From: Acidobacteriota bacterium
GTDB taxonomy: Bacteria > Acidobacteriota > Vicinamibacteria > Vicinamibacterales > Fen-181
NCBI GenBank assembly: GCA_021779795.1
Contig: JAJXZZ010000051.1
Span: 1-11,731, forward strand
Direction of reading: 5' to 3'
Length of the DNA stretch: 11,731 nucleotides
Shown: one piece after another, positions 1 through 6,327 of the stretch
How the letters are laid out: each line of letters starts with the position of its first letter
Numbering within the stretch: the first letter of the stretch is position 1
The notes under the pieces: model-generated
What the model was told of the DNA's origin: nothing
Seen by the model: the letters and a program-made list of their open reading frames with translations, nothing else
The model's database searches: none
Program-made: the position numbers and the translations under genes

Positions 1-1239
1 CTGCGGGATCACGATCGAGCCGTCCTTCTGCTGGTAGTTCTCGATGATCGCGATGAGCGTACGCCCGACGGCCAGCCCCGACCCGTTCAGCGTGTGCACG
101 AACTCGGCCTTCCCCTTGCCCTCGGGGCGGAACTTGATGTTCGCCCGCCGCGCCTGGAACGCCTCGGTGTTGCTGCACGACGAGATCTCGCGGTAGACCT
201 TCTGGCTCGGCAGCCACACCTCGATGTCGTACGTGGTCGCCGAGGCGAACCCCATGTCGCCCGTGCACAGCATGACGGTCCGGAACGGGAGGCCCAGCCG
301 GACCAGCACCTGCTCGGCGTCGTGCGTCAGCGCCTCGAGCTCCTCGTAGGAGCGGTCGGGGTGCGCGAACTTCACCAGCTCCACCTTGTCGAACTGGTGC
401 TGGCGGATGAGGCCGCGGACGTCGGCGCCGTACGAACCGGCCTCGCTGCGGAAGCAGGGCGTGTAGGCGCAGTACTTGATCGGCAGCGCCCGGCCGTCGA
501 GGATCTCGTCGCGGTGCAGGTTGGTCAGCGGGACCTCGGCCGTCGGCACGAGGTACAGGTCCCAGTCGCCCGCGATCTTGAACAGGTCGGCCTCGAACTT
601 CGGCAGGTTGCCGGTGCCGGTCAGCGTCTGGGCGCTGACCATGAACGGCGGCTCGACCTCGGTGTAGCCGTGCTCGCCCGAGTGGAGGGCGAGCATGAAG
701 TTGATGAGCGCCCGCGACAACCGCGCGCCGTCGCCGACGAGGAACGCGAAGCGCGCCCCCGACACCTTGACGGCCCGCTCGAAGTCGATGATGCCGAGCG
801 CGGGTCCGAGGTCCCAGTGCGCCTGCGGCTCGAAGTCGAAGACGCGCGGCTCGCCGACGCGGCGCACTTCCCTGTTCCCGGCGGCGCTCGCCCCCACCGG
901 CACGTGCGCGGCCGGCAGGTTCGGGATCGTCAGCAGGAGGGCGCGCCGCTGCTGCTCGATCGCCTCGAGGTCGGCTTCGAGCTGCTTGATCCTGGCGCCG
1001 CGCTCGCGGTTGACGGCGAACACCGCGCTCGCGTCCCGCCCTTCCTTCTTGGCGCGCGCCACCTCCTCGCCCGACTTGTTCTGCTGGCGCTTCAGCTCCT
1101 CGACCTCGACGATGACCGCCCGGCGCCGCGCGTCCAGCCCGGCGAGGGACGCCAGGTCGGCGTCGGGGTCGATGCCGCGGGACCGGAGGCCGGCCCGCAC
1201 GAGATCCGCATGGTCGCGGACGAACGCTGGATCGATCAT
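1..1239 (-). CDS. serS: Seryl-tRNA synthetase (3' end cut by window edge)
   Basis: Cytoplasmic class II aminoacyl-tRNA synthetase that charges tRNA-Ser (and tRNA-Sec where present) with serine using ATP. The minus-strand frame reads without a stop for 413 codons from ATG at 1239 to the window edge. It begins MIDPAFVRDHADLVRAGL. Residues about 30-105 form the charged N-terminal coiled-coil arm that contacts the tRNA long variable arm. The catalytic domain follows, with motif 1 around 161-186, TAEVPLTN at 233-240, motif 2 with FRSEAGSYGADVRGLIRQHQ at 263-282, and motif 3 NGSGLAVGRTLIAIIENYQ at 385-403. The last visible residues IVIPQ precede the usual 'LRPYMGG' end, so only about 10-20 residues are missing. 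An AGGA lies about 11 nt upstream of the ATG. It is divergent from galU. Family assignment is secure; the exact C-terminus cannot be seen. Confidence 0.97.
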   Translation of the reverse strand, partial: MIDPAFVRDHADLVRAGLRSRGIDPDADLASLAGLDARRRAVIVEVEELKRQQNKSGEEVARAKKEGRDASAVFAVNRERGARIKQLEADLEAIEQQRRALLLTIPNLPAAHVPVGASAAGNREVRRVGEPRVFDFEPQAHWDLGPALGIIDFERAVKVSGARFAFLVGDGARLSRALINFMLALHSGEHGYTEVEPPFMVSAQTLTGTGNLPKFEADLFKIAGDWDLYLVPTAEVPLTNLHRDEILDGRALPIKYCAYTPCFRSEAGSYGADVRGLIRQHQFDKVELVKFAHPDRSYEELEALTHDAEQVLVRLGLPFRTVMLCTGDMGFASATTYDIEVWLPSQKVYREISSCSNTEAFQARRANIKFRPEGKGKAEFVHTLNGSGLAVGRTLIAIIENYQQKDGSIVIPQ

Positions 1240-1349
1240 GGCACCAGCGATCCTACGCCATCCCGCCGACGCCCGGCCACTCGATTCGGCGCGGATCCCT
1301 TCCCTCGCGCGCCCGCCTCCGATAGGATCACGGCAAAGGAGGCCCGCCC
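1240..1349. promoter_or_regulatory. Divergent serS/galU intergenic region
   Basis: This 110-bp gap separates two divergently read genes, so it must hold both promoters. Two TAGGAT hexamers (4 of 6 matches to TATAAT) are visible: one at 1255-1250 reading toward serS, ending 10 nt before its ATG, and one at 1323-1328 reading toward galU. No convincing -35 box lies 16-18 nt upstream of either. The serS copy could equally be a ribosome-binding site (AGGAT). Promoter calls here are inference from hexamer shape and position only. Confidence 0.4.
1335..1342 (+). promoter_or_regulatory. Strong Shine-Dalgarno site of galU
   Basis: AAAGGAGG at 1335-1342 is a near-perfect complement of the 16S rRNA 3' end. 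It sits 7 nt before the GTG at 1350. It decides the galU start, because no ATG is available near this position and the protein N-terminus (VRKAVFPAAGLGTRF) fits the family directly from this GTG. Confidence 0.85.
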
Positions 1350-2222
1350 GTGACCAGCGTCCGCAAAGCCGTGTTTCCCGCCGCCGGCCTCGGCACCAGG
1401 TTTCTCCCGGCCACCAAGGCCCAGCCCAAGGAAATGCTGGTGCTCGTGGACAAGCCGGTCATCCAGTACGGCGTCGAGGAGGCCGCCGCCTCGGGCTTCG
1501 ACACCATCATCCTGGTGACCGGGCGGGGCAAGAACGCGATCGAGGATCACTTCGACATCTCGATCGAGCTGGAGTCGTTCCTCGAGGCGCGCGGCAAGAC
1601 CGAGCAGCTCGCGGAGATCCGCAAGATCTCGCGCCTGATCAACTTCGCCTACGTGCGCCAGGGAGAGCCGCTCGGCCTCGGCCACGCGGTGCTGGTCGCC
1701 CGCGACCTGGTCGGCCAGGAGCCGTTCGCCGTCGTCCTCGGCGACGACGTGATCGACGCCGACCCGCCGGCGCTGCGCCAGCTGGTCTCGGTGTTCGAGC
1801 GGGTGCAGGGGCCGGTGCTGGCCGTCGAACGCGTGCCGGAGGAGCACGTCTCGTCGTACGGCGTCGTGGCCGTCGCCGAGTCGCTCGGCGGCGGCGTGTA
1901 CCGGGTCGGGGACCTGGTCGAGAAGCCAAAGCGGGAGGAGGCGCCGTCGAACCTCGCCATCATCGGGCGCTACATCCTCACGCCCGACGTCTTCCCGGCG
2001 CTCGCGGCCACCAGGGCCGACCGGACCGGCGAGATCCAGCTCACCAACGGGCTGCGGCAGCTCCTGCAGCAGCGGCCGATCTACGCGTGCGAGATCGAGG
2101 GCGTGCGCCACGACACCGGCAACAAGCTGGGCTTCCTGAAGGCGACGGTGTACTTCGCGCTGCGCCGGCCCGACCTGTCCGAGGCGTTCAAGGACTACCT
2201 GCGGTCCGCGCTCGAGCGGTAG
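1350..2222 (+). CDS. galU: UTP--glucose-1-phosphate uridylyltransferase
   Basis: Cytoplasmic enzyme converting UTP and glucose-1-phosphate to UDP-glucose and pyrophosphate, a precursor for LPS core, exopolysaccharide, glycolipids and trehalose. The 290-aa product matches the usual GalU length. The nucleotide-binding signature PAAGLGTRFLPATKAQPKEM spans 10-29. Further hallmarks are the VTGRGKNAIEDHFD block (56-69), GEPLGLGHAV (105-114), the metal-binding GDD at 131-133, VEKP at 190-193 with the likely catalytic-site lysine K192, GEIQLTN (227-233) and DTGNKLGFLKA (255-265). Start is GTG with a very strong ribosome-binding site. It is divergent from serS, and its TAG stop lies 3 bp from the stop of the convergent FmdB-like gene, leaving no room for a terminator between them. 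GalU is far likelier than the related RfbA/GlmU families because of the TRFLPATKA and LTN motifs. Confidence 0.96.
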   Translation: MTSVRKAVFPAAGLGTRFLPATKAQPKEMLVLVDKPVIQYGVEEAAASGFDTIILVTGRGKNAIEDHFDISIELESFLEARGKTEQLAEIRKISRLINFAYVRQGEPLGLGHAVLVARDLVGQEPFAVVLGDDVIDADPPALRQLVSVFERVQGPVLAVERVPEEHVSSYGVVAVAESLGGGVYRVGDLVEKPKREEAPSNLAIIGRYILTPDVFPALAATRADRTGEIQLTNGLRQLLQQRPIYACEIEGVRHDTGNKLGFLKATVYFALRRPDLSEAFKDYLRSALER

Positions 2223-2225
2223 CGC

Positions 2226-2540
2226 TCAGGGCTTGGAGGGCGGCGTCGAGGACGGGGGCGCGGGCGTCGAGCCCTTGGACTCGGACGCCGCCGGCTTGTC
2301 GGCCGACGCGCCGCCGCCCGAGGACGCCGACGGCTTCTCGTTGTCCGGCCCCGTCATCCCCTTCCGGGCGTAGTCGGTGATGTACCAGCCGGTTCCCTTG
2401 AACTGGATCGCCGGCGCCGACAGCAGCCGCCGCACCGTCCCGCCGCACTTCGTGCAGGTGCCCACCGCCGGATCGGTGAACTTCTGAATGACCTCGAACC
2501 TGACGCCGCAGCTCTCGCACTGATATTCGTAAAGTGGCAT
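2226..2540 (-). CDS. FmdB-family zinc-ribbon regulatory protein
   Basis: Small 104-aa protein beginning MPLYEYQCESCG, the classic opening of the FmdB/CxxC_CXXC_SSSS putative regulatory family. Two CxxC pairs, C8/C11 and C29/C32, form a predicted single zinc ribbon. The conserved stretch SAPAIQFKGTGWYITDY (41-57) closes the domain. The tail from about residue 61 is low-complexity Ser/Ala/Pro/Gly/Lys, probably disordered. The frame is open 31 codons further upstream, but the ATG at 2540 is chosen because the family begins exactly at MPLYEY; a weak GGA precedes it by 6 nt. The name derives from a gene next to formamidase in Methylophilus, and the molecular function of most members is unknown. 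It lies 151 nt downstream of the DUF885 gene on the same strand and is tail-to-tail with galU. Confidence 0.9.
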   Translation of the reverse strand: MPLYEYQCESCGVRFEVIQKFTDPAVGTCTKCGGTVRRLLSAPAIQFKGTGWYITDYARKGMTGPDNEKPSASSGGGASADKPAASESKGSTPAPPSSTPPSKP

Positions 2541-2573
2541 TGCTGTTCCAACCGGCTCGCGGCCCGCGACCCA

Positions 2574-2641
2574 CGACGTGCGGCCATCTCCGACGCGTCC
2601 ACGCGGGACGCCGCCGCACGTCGCCAGCCGCACGTCGCCAG
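2574..2641. repeat. Tandem 14-bp repeat with inverted partner upstream of fmdB-like gene
   Basis: The 14-mer CCGCACGTCGCCAG occurs twice in direct tandem at 2614-2627 and 2628-2641. Its core is also present inverted: CGACGTGCGGC at 2574-2584 is the exact 11-bp reverse complement of GCCGCACGTCG at 2613-2623 and again at 2627-2637. A transcript from the DUF885 gene toward the FmdB-like gene could therefore fold one of two alternative 11-bp hairpins with 28- or 42-nt loops. No U-tract follows, so a simple intrinsic terminator is not supported. The block fills much of the 151-nt spacer between the two minus-strand genes. Confidence 0.6.
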
Positions 2642-2691
2642 CCTGCTCCTGCCGCCGCTGGCCAACGGCCCCCGACGCTCACGACCAACCA

Positions 2692-4353
2692 CTACTCGAT
2701 CACTTCTCCCCGGTCCCCGGGCAGCATGAGCTTGCGCTGGGCCCACATCGGGAGGGTCCCGTTGCCGAGGTACGCGTCGTGGAACGCGCGCAGCGAGAAC
2801 TTCGTCCCCTGCTGCGCCTTCCAGTCGGCGCGCAGCTTGAGCAGCATCAGCTTGCCCACGCTGTAGACCAGGTACGTGGGGTCGAACGTCCCGCGCTCGG
2901 CCTCGCGCCGCGCCCCGGCCTCTTCCATGAACGCCTCGTCGCGGAAGAACCGCATGCCGGCCTCGACCGACATGTCCTCGGCGTGGAGGCGGATGCCGAC
3001 GATGAAGCGGGCGAGGCGGATGAGCGACTCGGCGATCTGGCCCAGCCGGACCGACGCGTCCCCCTTCTGGAACCCCTCCTCGATCATCATCTGCTCGCAG
3101 TAGTGCGCCCACCCCTCGACGGCCGACGTCGGCGCGAAGAGCAGCGACTTGCGAAGCTTCGAGTCCACGCGGCGCTGGTGCAGCGAGTGGAGAAAGTGCC
3201 CCGGGTACGACTCGTGCATCGAGATCGACCAGAGCGTCGCGGCCGAGAAGTCGCGCAGGTGCTCGGCCTGCCGCTCGGCCGGCCACGCCGGATCGACGTC
3301 GGTCACGTAGTAATACGCGCGCGTCGGCTTGGACTCGAAGGGGCCGGGCGTCCACATGCTCGCGAACGACCAACGGTAGAAGCCGGGCGTCTGCGCCACG
3401 ACGAGCGGCTCGGCCTCGGGAATCGCCGCCAGGTCGCGCCGCTCGACGAACGTGAGCAGGCTGGCCACCTGTTCGCGCACGACGTCAACCATGCGCCCCG
3501 CCGCGGGGTGGTCGTCCTTGGCCCGGCGCCACGCCTCGTGCGGGTCGGCGCCGCCGTCGAGGCGCGAGGCCACGCGGCGGAACTCCTCCTGCGCGCTCCA
3601 CAACTCGCGGCCGGCGATCGCCAGCAGCTTGTCCACGCCGACCGACAGGCCTTCCTCGAGTTGGAGCTTCTTCTCGAACCGCTCGCGGCCGAGCCGGAAC
3701 GACGCGCGCGCCCGCGGCGCCAGCTCGTCCTCGAGGTAGCCGACGTACCCGCGGACCGCGTCCGCGGCCTCCGTCGAGGCGTCGGCCAGGTCGCCGAGCA
3801 GGTGCAGGTCGTCCACATTCGAGAACGCCCGCGGCAGCTCGCGCTCGATGAAGTCCAGGACGCCGCGCAGCGTCTCGAGGCCGACCTTGGCGAAGATGCC
3901 GGGCGGGTCCTTGATGTTGTCGCGCGCCGCCTGGATCAGCCGGGGCGCCTGCCGGAGCTTCGAGAGGACCCGGCGGGCGCGCTCCTCCTCGGGCGCGTAG
4001 GGAAAGAGGGCCTGCGCCGCCAGGCTGGTCGCCAGGACGTCGGCGTAATAGTGCGGGTTCCGCTCCCAGGTGCGAATGTCCTCGATCTCGAAGATCCTGG
4101 CCCGGATGTTGGCCGCGATGACCGGGTGCTCGACCCGTTCGACCTCGGTCAGCCCCTCGAGCGGGATCTCGTCGAGCCGGCGCGCGAAGCCGGCCAGGGC
4201 GCGGGCCTGCGCCTCCATGGCGCTCCGGCTCACGTCCTCCAGCAGGTCGTCGTAGGTATGGACACCGTCGAGCGTCGCGCCGGTCGGGCAGGTTTCGTAC
4301 AGGTAGCCGAGGTAGTCGTCGACAAAATGATGGAGCGGTTCGGATGAATACAC
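2692..4353 (-). CDS. DUF885 family protein, predicted zinc metallopeptidase
   Basis: 553-aa protein of the DUF885 family (PF05960), whose members look like gluzincin-type metallopeptidases; substrates are generally unknown. The family signature HESYPGH lies at 380-386 (H380, E381, H386), followed by EGWAHYCEQMM at 413-423, whose E413 is the likely third metal ligand. The C-terminal block TYLVYSVGKLMLLKLR (493-508) is also typical. The length is normal for the family. Many relatives are exported, but here the N-terminus (YSSEPLHHFVDDYLGYLYE) has no hydrophobic signal, so a cytoplasmic location is inferred. Start is GTG at 4353 with GAGG 7 nt upstream; the next in-frame Met would remove the conserved N-terminal helix. 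It is divergent from rsmI, with the FmdB-like gene 151 nt downstream. Family call is strong; peptidase activity is inference. Confidence 0.9.
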   Translation of the reverse strand: MYSSEPLHHFVDDYLGYLYETCPTGATLDGVHTYDDLLEDVSRSAMEAQARALAGFARRLDEIPLEGLTEVERVEHPVIAANIRARIFEIEDIRTWERNPHYYADVLATSLAAQALFPYAPEEERARRVLSKLRQAPRLIQAARDNIKDPPGIFAKVGLETLRGVLDFIERELPRAFSNVDDLHLLGDLADASTEAADAVRGYVGYLEDELAPRARASFRLGRERFEKKLQLEEGLSVGVDKLLAIAGRELWSAQEEFRRVASRLDGGADPHEAWRRAKDDHPAAGRMVDVVREQVASLLTFVERRDLAAIPEAEPLVVAQTPGFYRWSFASMWTPGPFESKPTRAYYYVTDVDPAWPAERQAEHLRDFSAATLWSISMHESYPGHFLHSLHQRRVDSKLRKSLLFAPTSAVEGWAHYCEQMMIEEGFQKGDASVRLGQIAESLIRLARFIVGIRLHAEDMSVEAGMRFFRDEAFMEEAGARREAERGTFDPTYLVYSVGKLMLLKLRADWKAQQGTKFSLRAFHDAYLGNGTLPMWAQRKLMLPGDRGEVIE

Positions 4354-4491
4354 GCGTTGGCCTCGAATACGCCGTGCCCGCTTGAACGAAAGAGGTGCGG
4401 CGCGATGGCCGCGGCGCCCGCCGTCCCGGCAGACTGCCCCTTTTCCAATGGTACAATATCCGGCGGTTCGAGGTCATCTGACGAGGCCGGC
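4354..4491. promoter_or_regulatory. Divergent DUF885/rsmI intergenic region with TACAAT -10-like box
   Basis: This 138-bp gap must supply promoters for both flanking genes. Toward rsmI, TACAAT at 4452-4457 (5 of 6 matches to TATAAT) lies 34 nt before the ATG in a locally AT-rich patch from about 4441 to 4459, in contrast to the GC-rich surroundings. No good -35 hexamer stands 16-18 nt upstream of it. Toward DUF885 I see no convincing promoter. A GAGG at 4483-4486, 5 nt before the ATG at 4492, is the rsmI ribosome-binding site. Confidence 0.45.
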
Positions 4492-5343
4492 ATGAGCGCT
4501 GCTACTCTCTTTCTCGTCGCCACGCCGATCGGCAACCTCGACGACATCACCCTGCGCGCGCTCCGCGTCCTCGAGACCGTCTCGATCATCGCCGCCGAAG
4601 ACACCAGGCGCACGGCCAAGCTGTTGTCGCATTTCAACATCCACACCCCGACGACGAGCTTCTACGACCAGGTGGAGCGCGAGCGCACGCCGCGCCTGCT
4701 CGCGCGGCTCGCCGCCGGCGAGAGCATCGCGCTCGTGTCGGACGCGGGAACGCCAGGCATCTCGGACCCGGGATACCGGCTGGCGCGGGCGGCCATCGAG
4801 GCCGGGTTCCGCGTCGAGGCGATTCCCGGCGCCAGCTCGGTGCTCACGGCGCTCGTCTCGTCCGGCCTGCCGACGTCGAGCTTCTCGTTCGCCGGGTTTC
4901 CGCCCGCAAGGGCCCAGGCCAGGGACCGCTGGCTGGCCGAGCTGGGGGCCAGGACCGACACGCTCGTCTTCTTCGAAGCCCCTCACAGAGTGAGAGATAC
5001 GCTCGCGGCCATCCTCCGCGTCCTCGGCGACAGGCCCATCGCCGTCGGGCGGGAGCTGACCAAGGTCCACGAGGAGTACCTCCGGGGAACGGTGTCGGAC
5101 GTCCTCGCGCGGCTCGACACCCCACGCGGCGAGTTCACGATCGTCCTCGGCGGTGCCGTTCCCCACGACGACGCCCCGCCGCCCCTGCCGGACCCTCCGT
5201 CGCTCCTGTCCGCGTTCTATCAAATGACCAAAAACAACGGAATGTCGCGGAGAGATGCGATTAGTCAGCTTGCCGGCCGGTACCGGGTGGGCTCCCGCGA
5301 AATATACAAGGCCATCGAGGAAGCCAAGCTCTCGGTCGAATGA
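4492..5343 (+). CDS. rsmI: 16S rRNA (cytidine-1402-2'-O)-methyltransferase RsmI
   Basis: SAM-dependent methyltransferase that 2'-O-methylates C1402 in the 16S rRNA decoding centre, helping start-codon selection and fidelity. The 283-aa product is the expected length for the tetrapyrrole-methylase-fold family. Motifs in order: LVATPIGNLDDIT (8-20), AAEDTRRTAKLL (34-45), LVSDAGTPGISDPG (81-94), IPGASS (111-116, where IPGPSA is commoner), FAGFPP (133-138), FEAPHR (161-166), RELTKVHEE (187-195) and EFTIVLGG (214-221). The C-terminal 45 residues (MSRRDAISQLAGRYRVGSREIYKAI) form the small helical RsmI tail domain. The ATG at 4492 is chosen over the upstream open frame because the family motif starts within 10 residues and a GAGG precedes it. 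It is first on the plus-strand run, divergent from DUF885. Confidence 0.96.
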   Translation: MSAATLFLVATPIGNLDDITLRALRVLETVSIIAAEDTRRTAKLLSHFNIHTPTTSFYDQVERERTPRLLARLAAGESIALVSDAGTPGISDPGYRLARAAIEAGFRVEAIPGASSVLTALVSSGLPTSSFSFAGFPPARAQARDRWLAELGARTDTLVFFEAPHRVRDTLAAILRVLGDRPIAVGRELTKVHEEYLRGTVSDVLARLDTPRGEFTIVLGGAVPHDDAPPPLPDPPSLLSAFYQMTKNNGMSRRDAISQLAGRYRVGSREIYKAIEEAKLSVE

Positions 5344-5383
5344 CAGAAACGTTCGCTGCAAGCAAATATCGCGCAAAGCCGGC

Positions 5384-5412
5384 TTGACCGCCAACGGGCC
5401 ATTTGTTAAGTT
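5384..5412 (+). promoter_or_regulatory. Sigma-70-type promoter of the TPR gene
   Basis: TTGACC at 5384-5389 (5 of 6 to the -35 consensus) is separated by an ideal 17 bp from TAAGTT at 5407-5412, which is preceded by an extended -10 element TGT at 5404-5406. Transcription would start around 5419, giving a leader of about 35 nt to the ATG at 5455. This is the best promoter in the window and indicates that the TPR gene, and possibly glmU-glmS behind it, is not solely read through from rsmI. The call rests on the pattern only. Confidence 0.65.
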
Positions 5413-5454
5413 AGCGCCGCCAATTCGACTTGGTAACTCGGGCGCCGCCTTCGA

Positions 5455-6273
5455 ATGGACCAGCTCATGCCCCAGCAGCGCCGAACATCTCTCCGCCGCT
5501 CGACAGACAGCAAGAAGCCAGCCGCGCGCAAGTCCGCGAGATCGTCGGCGGCCAGGGCCGCAGGACCTGCTGCCCGACCTGCCCATGCGCGATCAACGGC
5601 GAAGCCGACAGTCAGGAAGCCGGCCAAGGCAACCGCCGCGAAGGCTTCGCCGGTTTCCCGCCGGCGACCCGCGCCCGGCGCCAGGCTCAAGCGCCAAACC
5701 GCGACCCGCGTCACCGGCGCCGCCCGGACCGTCCCGACCGCGCCGGCCACCCGCGAGCAGGCCGTCGAAGCCTTCGAGCGAGGGTTCCGAGCGCTGCAGC
5801 AGCGGCAGTTCGAGCGCGCGGCGCAGGCGCTGACGGCGGTCCTGCGGGATTTCCCCGAGGAGAAGGAGCTTCAGGATCGCGCCCGCGTCTACCTGAGCAT
5901 CTGCGCGCGGCAGTCCGGAGCGCCGGCCCGGCCACGGACGTTCGAGGAGCGCCTGAACGCGGCCACGGTCGCGATCAACCGAGGGGCGCCGGCCGAGGCG
6001 CTGGGCCTGCTGCGCCAGCTCGAGACCGATCGGCCCGACAGCGATCACGTGCAATACCTCCTCTGCGTGGCGCTCACGGGGGCCGGCGACGCCGCGGGCG
6101 CGCTCGAGCACCTGCGGCGCGCCGTCGAGCTGAACCCCGAGAACCGGCTCCTGTCGGCGACCGACGCCGACCTCGAGGCGCTGCGGCAGCACGCCGGCTT
6201 CAGGGCGGCGGTCGAACGCCCGCAGCCCGCCCGCCGGCCGGGCCGCGTGCAGGCGGCCGCCCGCCGACGGTAG
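5455..6273 (+). CDS. TPR-repeat protein with histone H1-like basic N-terminal tail
   Basis: 272-aa protein, not a named family I recognise. Residues 1-100 are low-complexity Ala/Lys/Arg/Pro/Ser with 26 basic and only 2 acidic residues; stretches such as KKPAARKSARSSAARAA and KPTVRKPAKATAAKAS resemble eukaryotic H1 tails and bacterial H1-like proteins. Residues about 101-230 are helical tetratricopeptide repeats: AFERGFRALQQRQFERAAQA (106-125) and YLLCVALTGAGDAAGALEHL (201-220), which ends in the typical LNPEN. A DADLEALRQHAGFRAAV segment (237-253) often closes TPR arrays. The end is basic again. There is no signal peptide or membrane helix. I infer a scaffold that binds a polyanion (DNA or RNA) through its tail and a protein through its TPRs. 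ATG 5455 has a weak ribosome-binding site; ATG 5467, with GGA 7 nt upstream, is an equally plausible start. It has its own promoter, and glmU follows after 54 nt. Confidence 0.85.
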   Translation: MDQLMPQQRRTSLRRSTDSKKPAARKSARSSAARAAGPAARPAHARSTAKPTVRKPAKATAAKASPVSRRRPAPGARLKRQTATRVTGAARTVPTAPATREQAVEAFERGFRALQQRQFERAAQALTAVLRDFPEEKELQDRARVYLSICARQSGAPARPRTFEERLNAATVAINRGAPAEALGLLRQLETDRPDSDHVQYLLCVALTGAGDAAGALEHLRRAVELNPENRLLSATDADLEALRQHAGFRAAVERPQPARRPGRVQAAARRR

Positions 6274-6295
6274 CGCGCCGGCGGCCGCCGACGGT
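6261..6295 (+). repeat. 11-bp direct repeat across the TPR gene stop codon
   Basis: CCGCCGACGGT occurs at 6261-6271 and again at 6285-6295, 24 bp apart. The first copy overlaps the TPR gene's stop codon (6271-6273) and the second lies in the short gap before glmU. Between them is the palindromic CGCGCCGGCGGCCG-like GC-rich stretch. The repeat is short and could be chance in such GC-rich DNA. Confidence 0.4.
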
Positions 6296-6327
6296 GCGCC
6301 GATCCCCAACTGTGATTGAATAGGCGC

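Noticed and set aside
94..2380. Long plus-strand open frames over serS and galU (94-1353 and 695-2380)
   Set aside because: They are out of frame with or antisense to serS and galU, and their products are Arg/Pro/Ala-rich without domains.
2226..2633. Longer 135-aa version of the FmdB-like protein starting at 2633
   Set aside because: The 31 extra residues run through the repeat block and do not resemble the family, which begins at MPLYEY.
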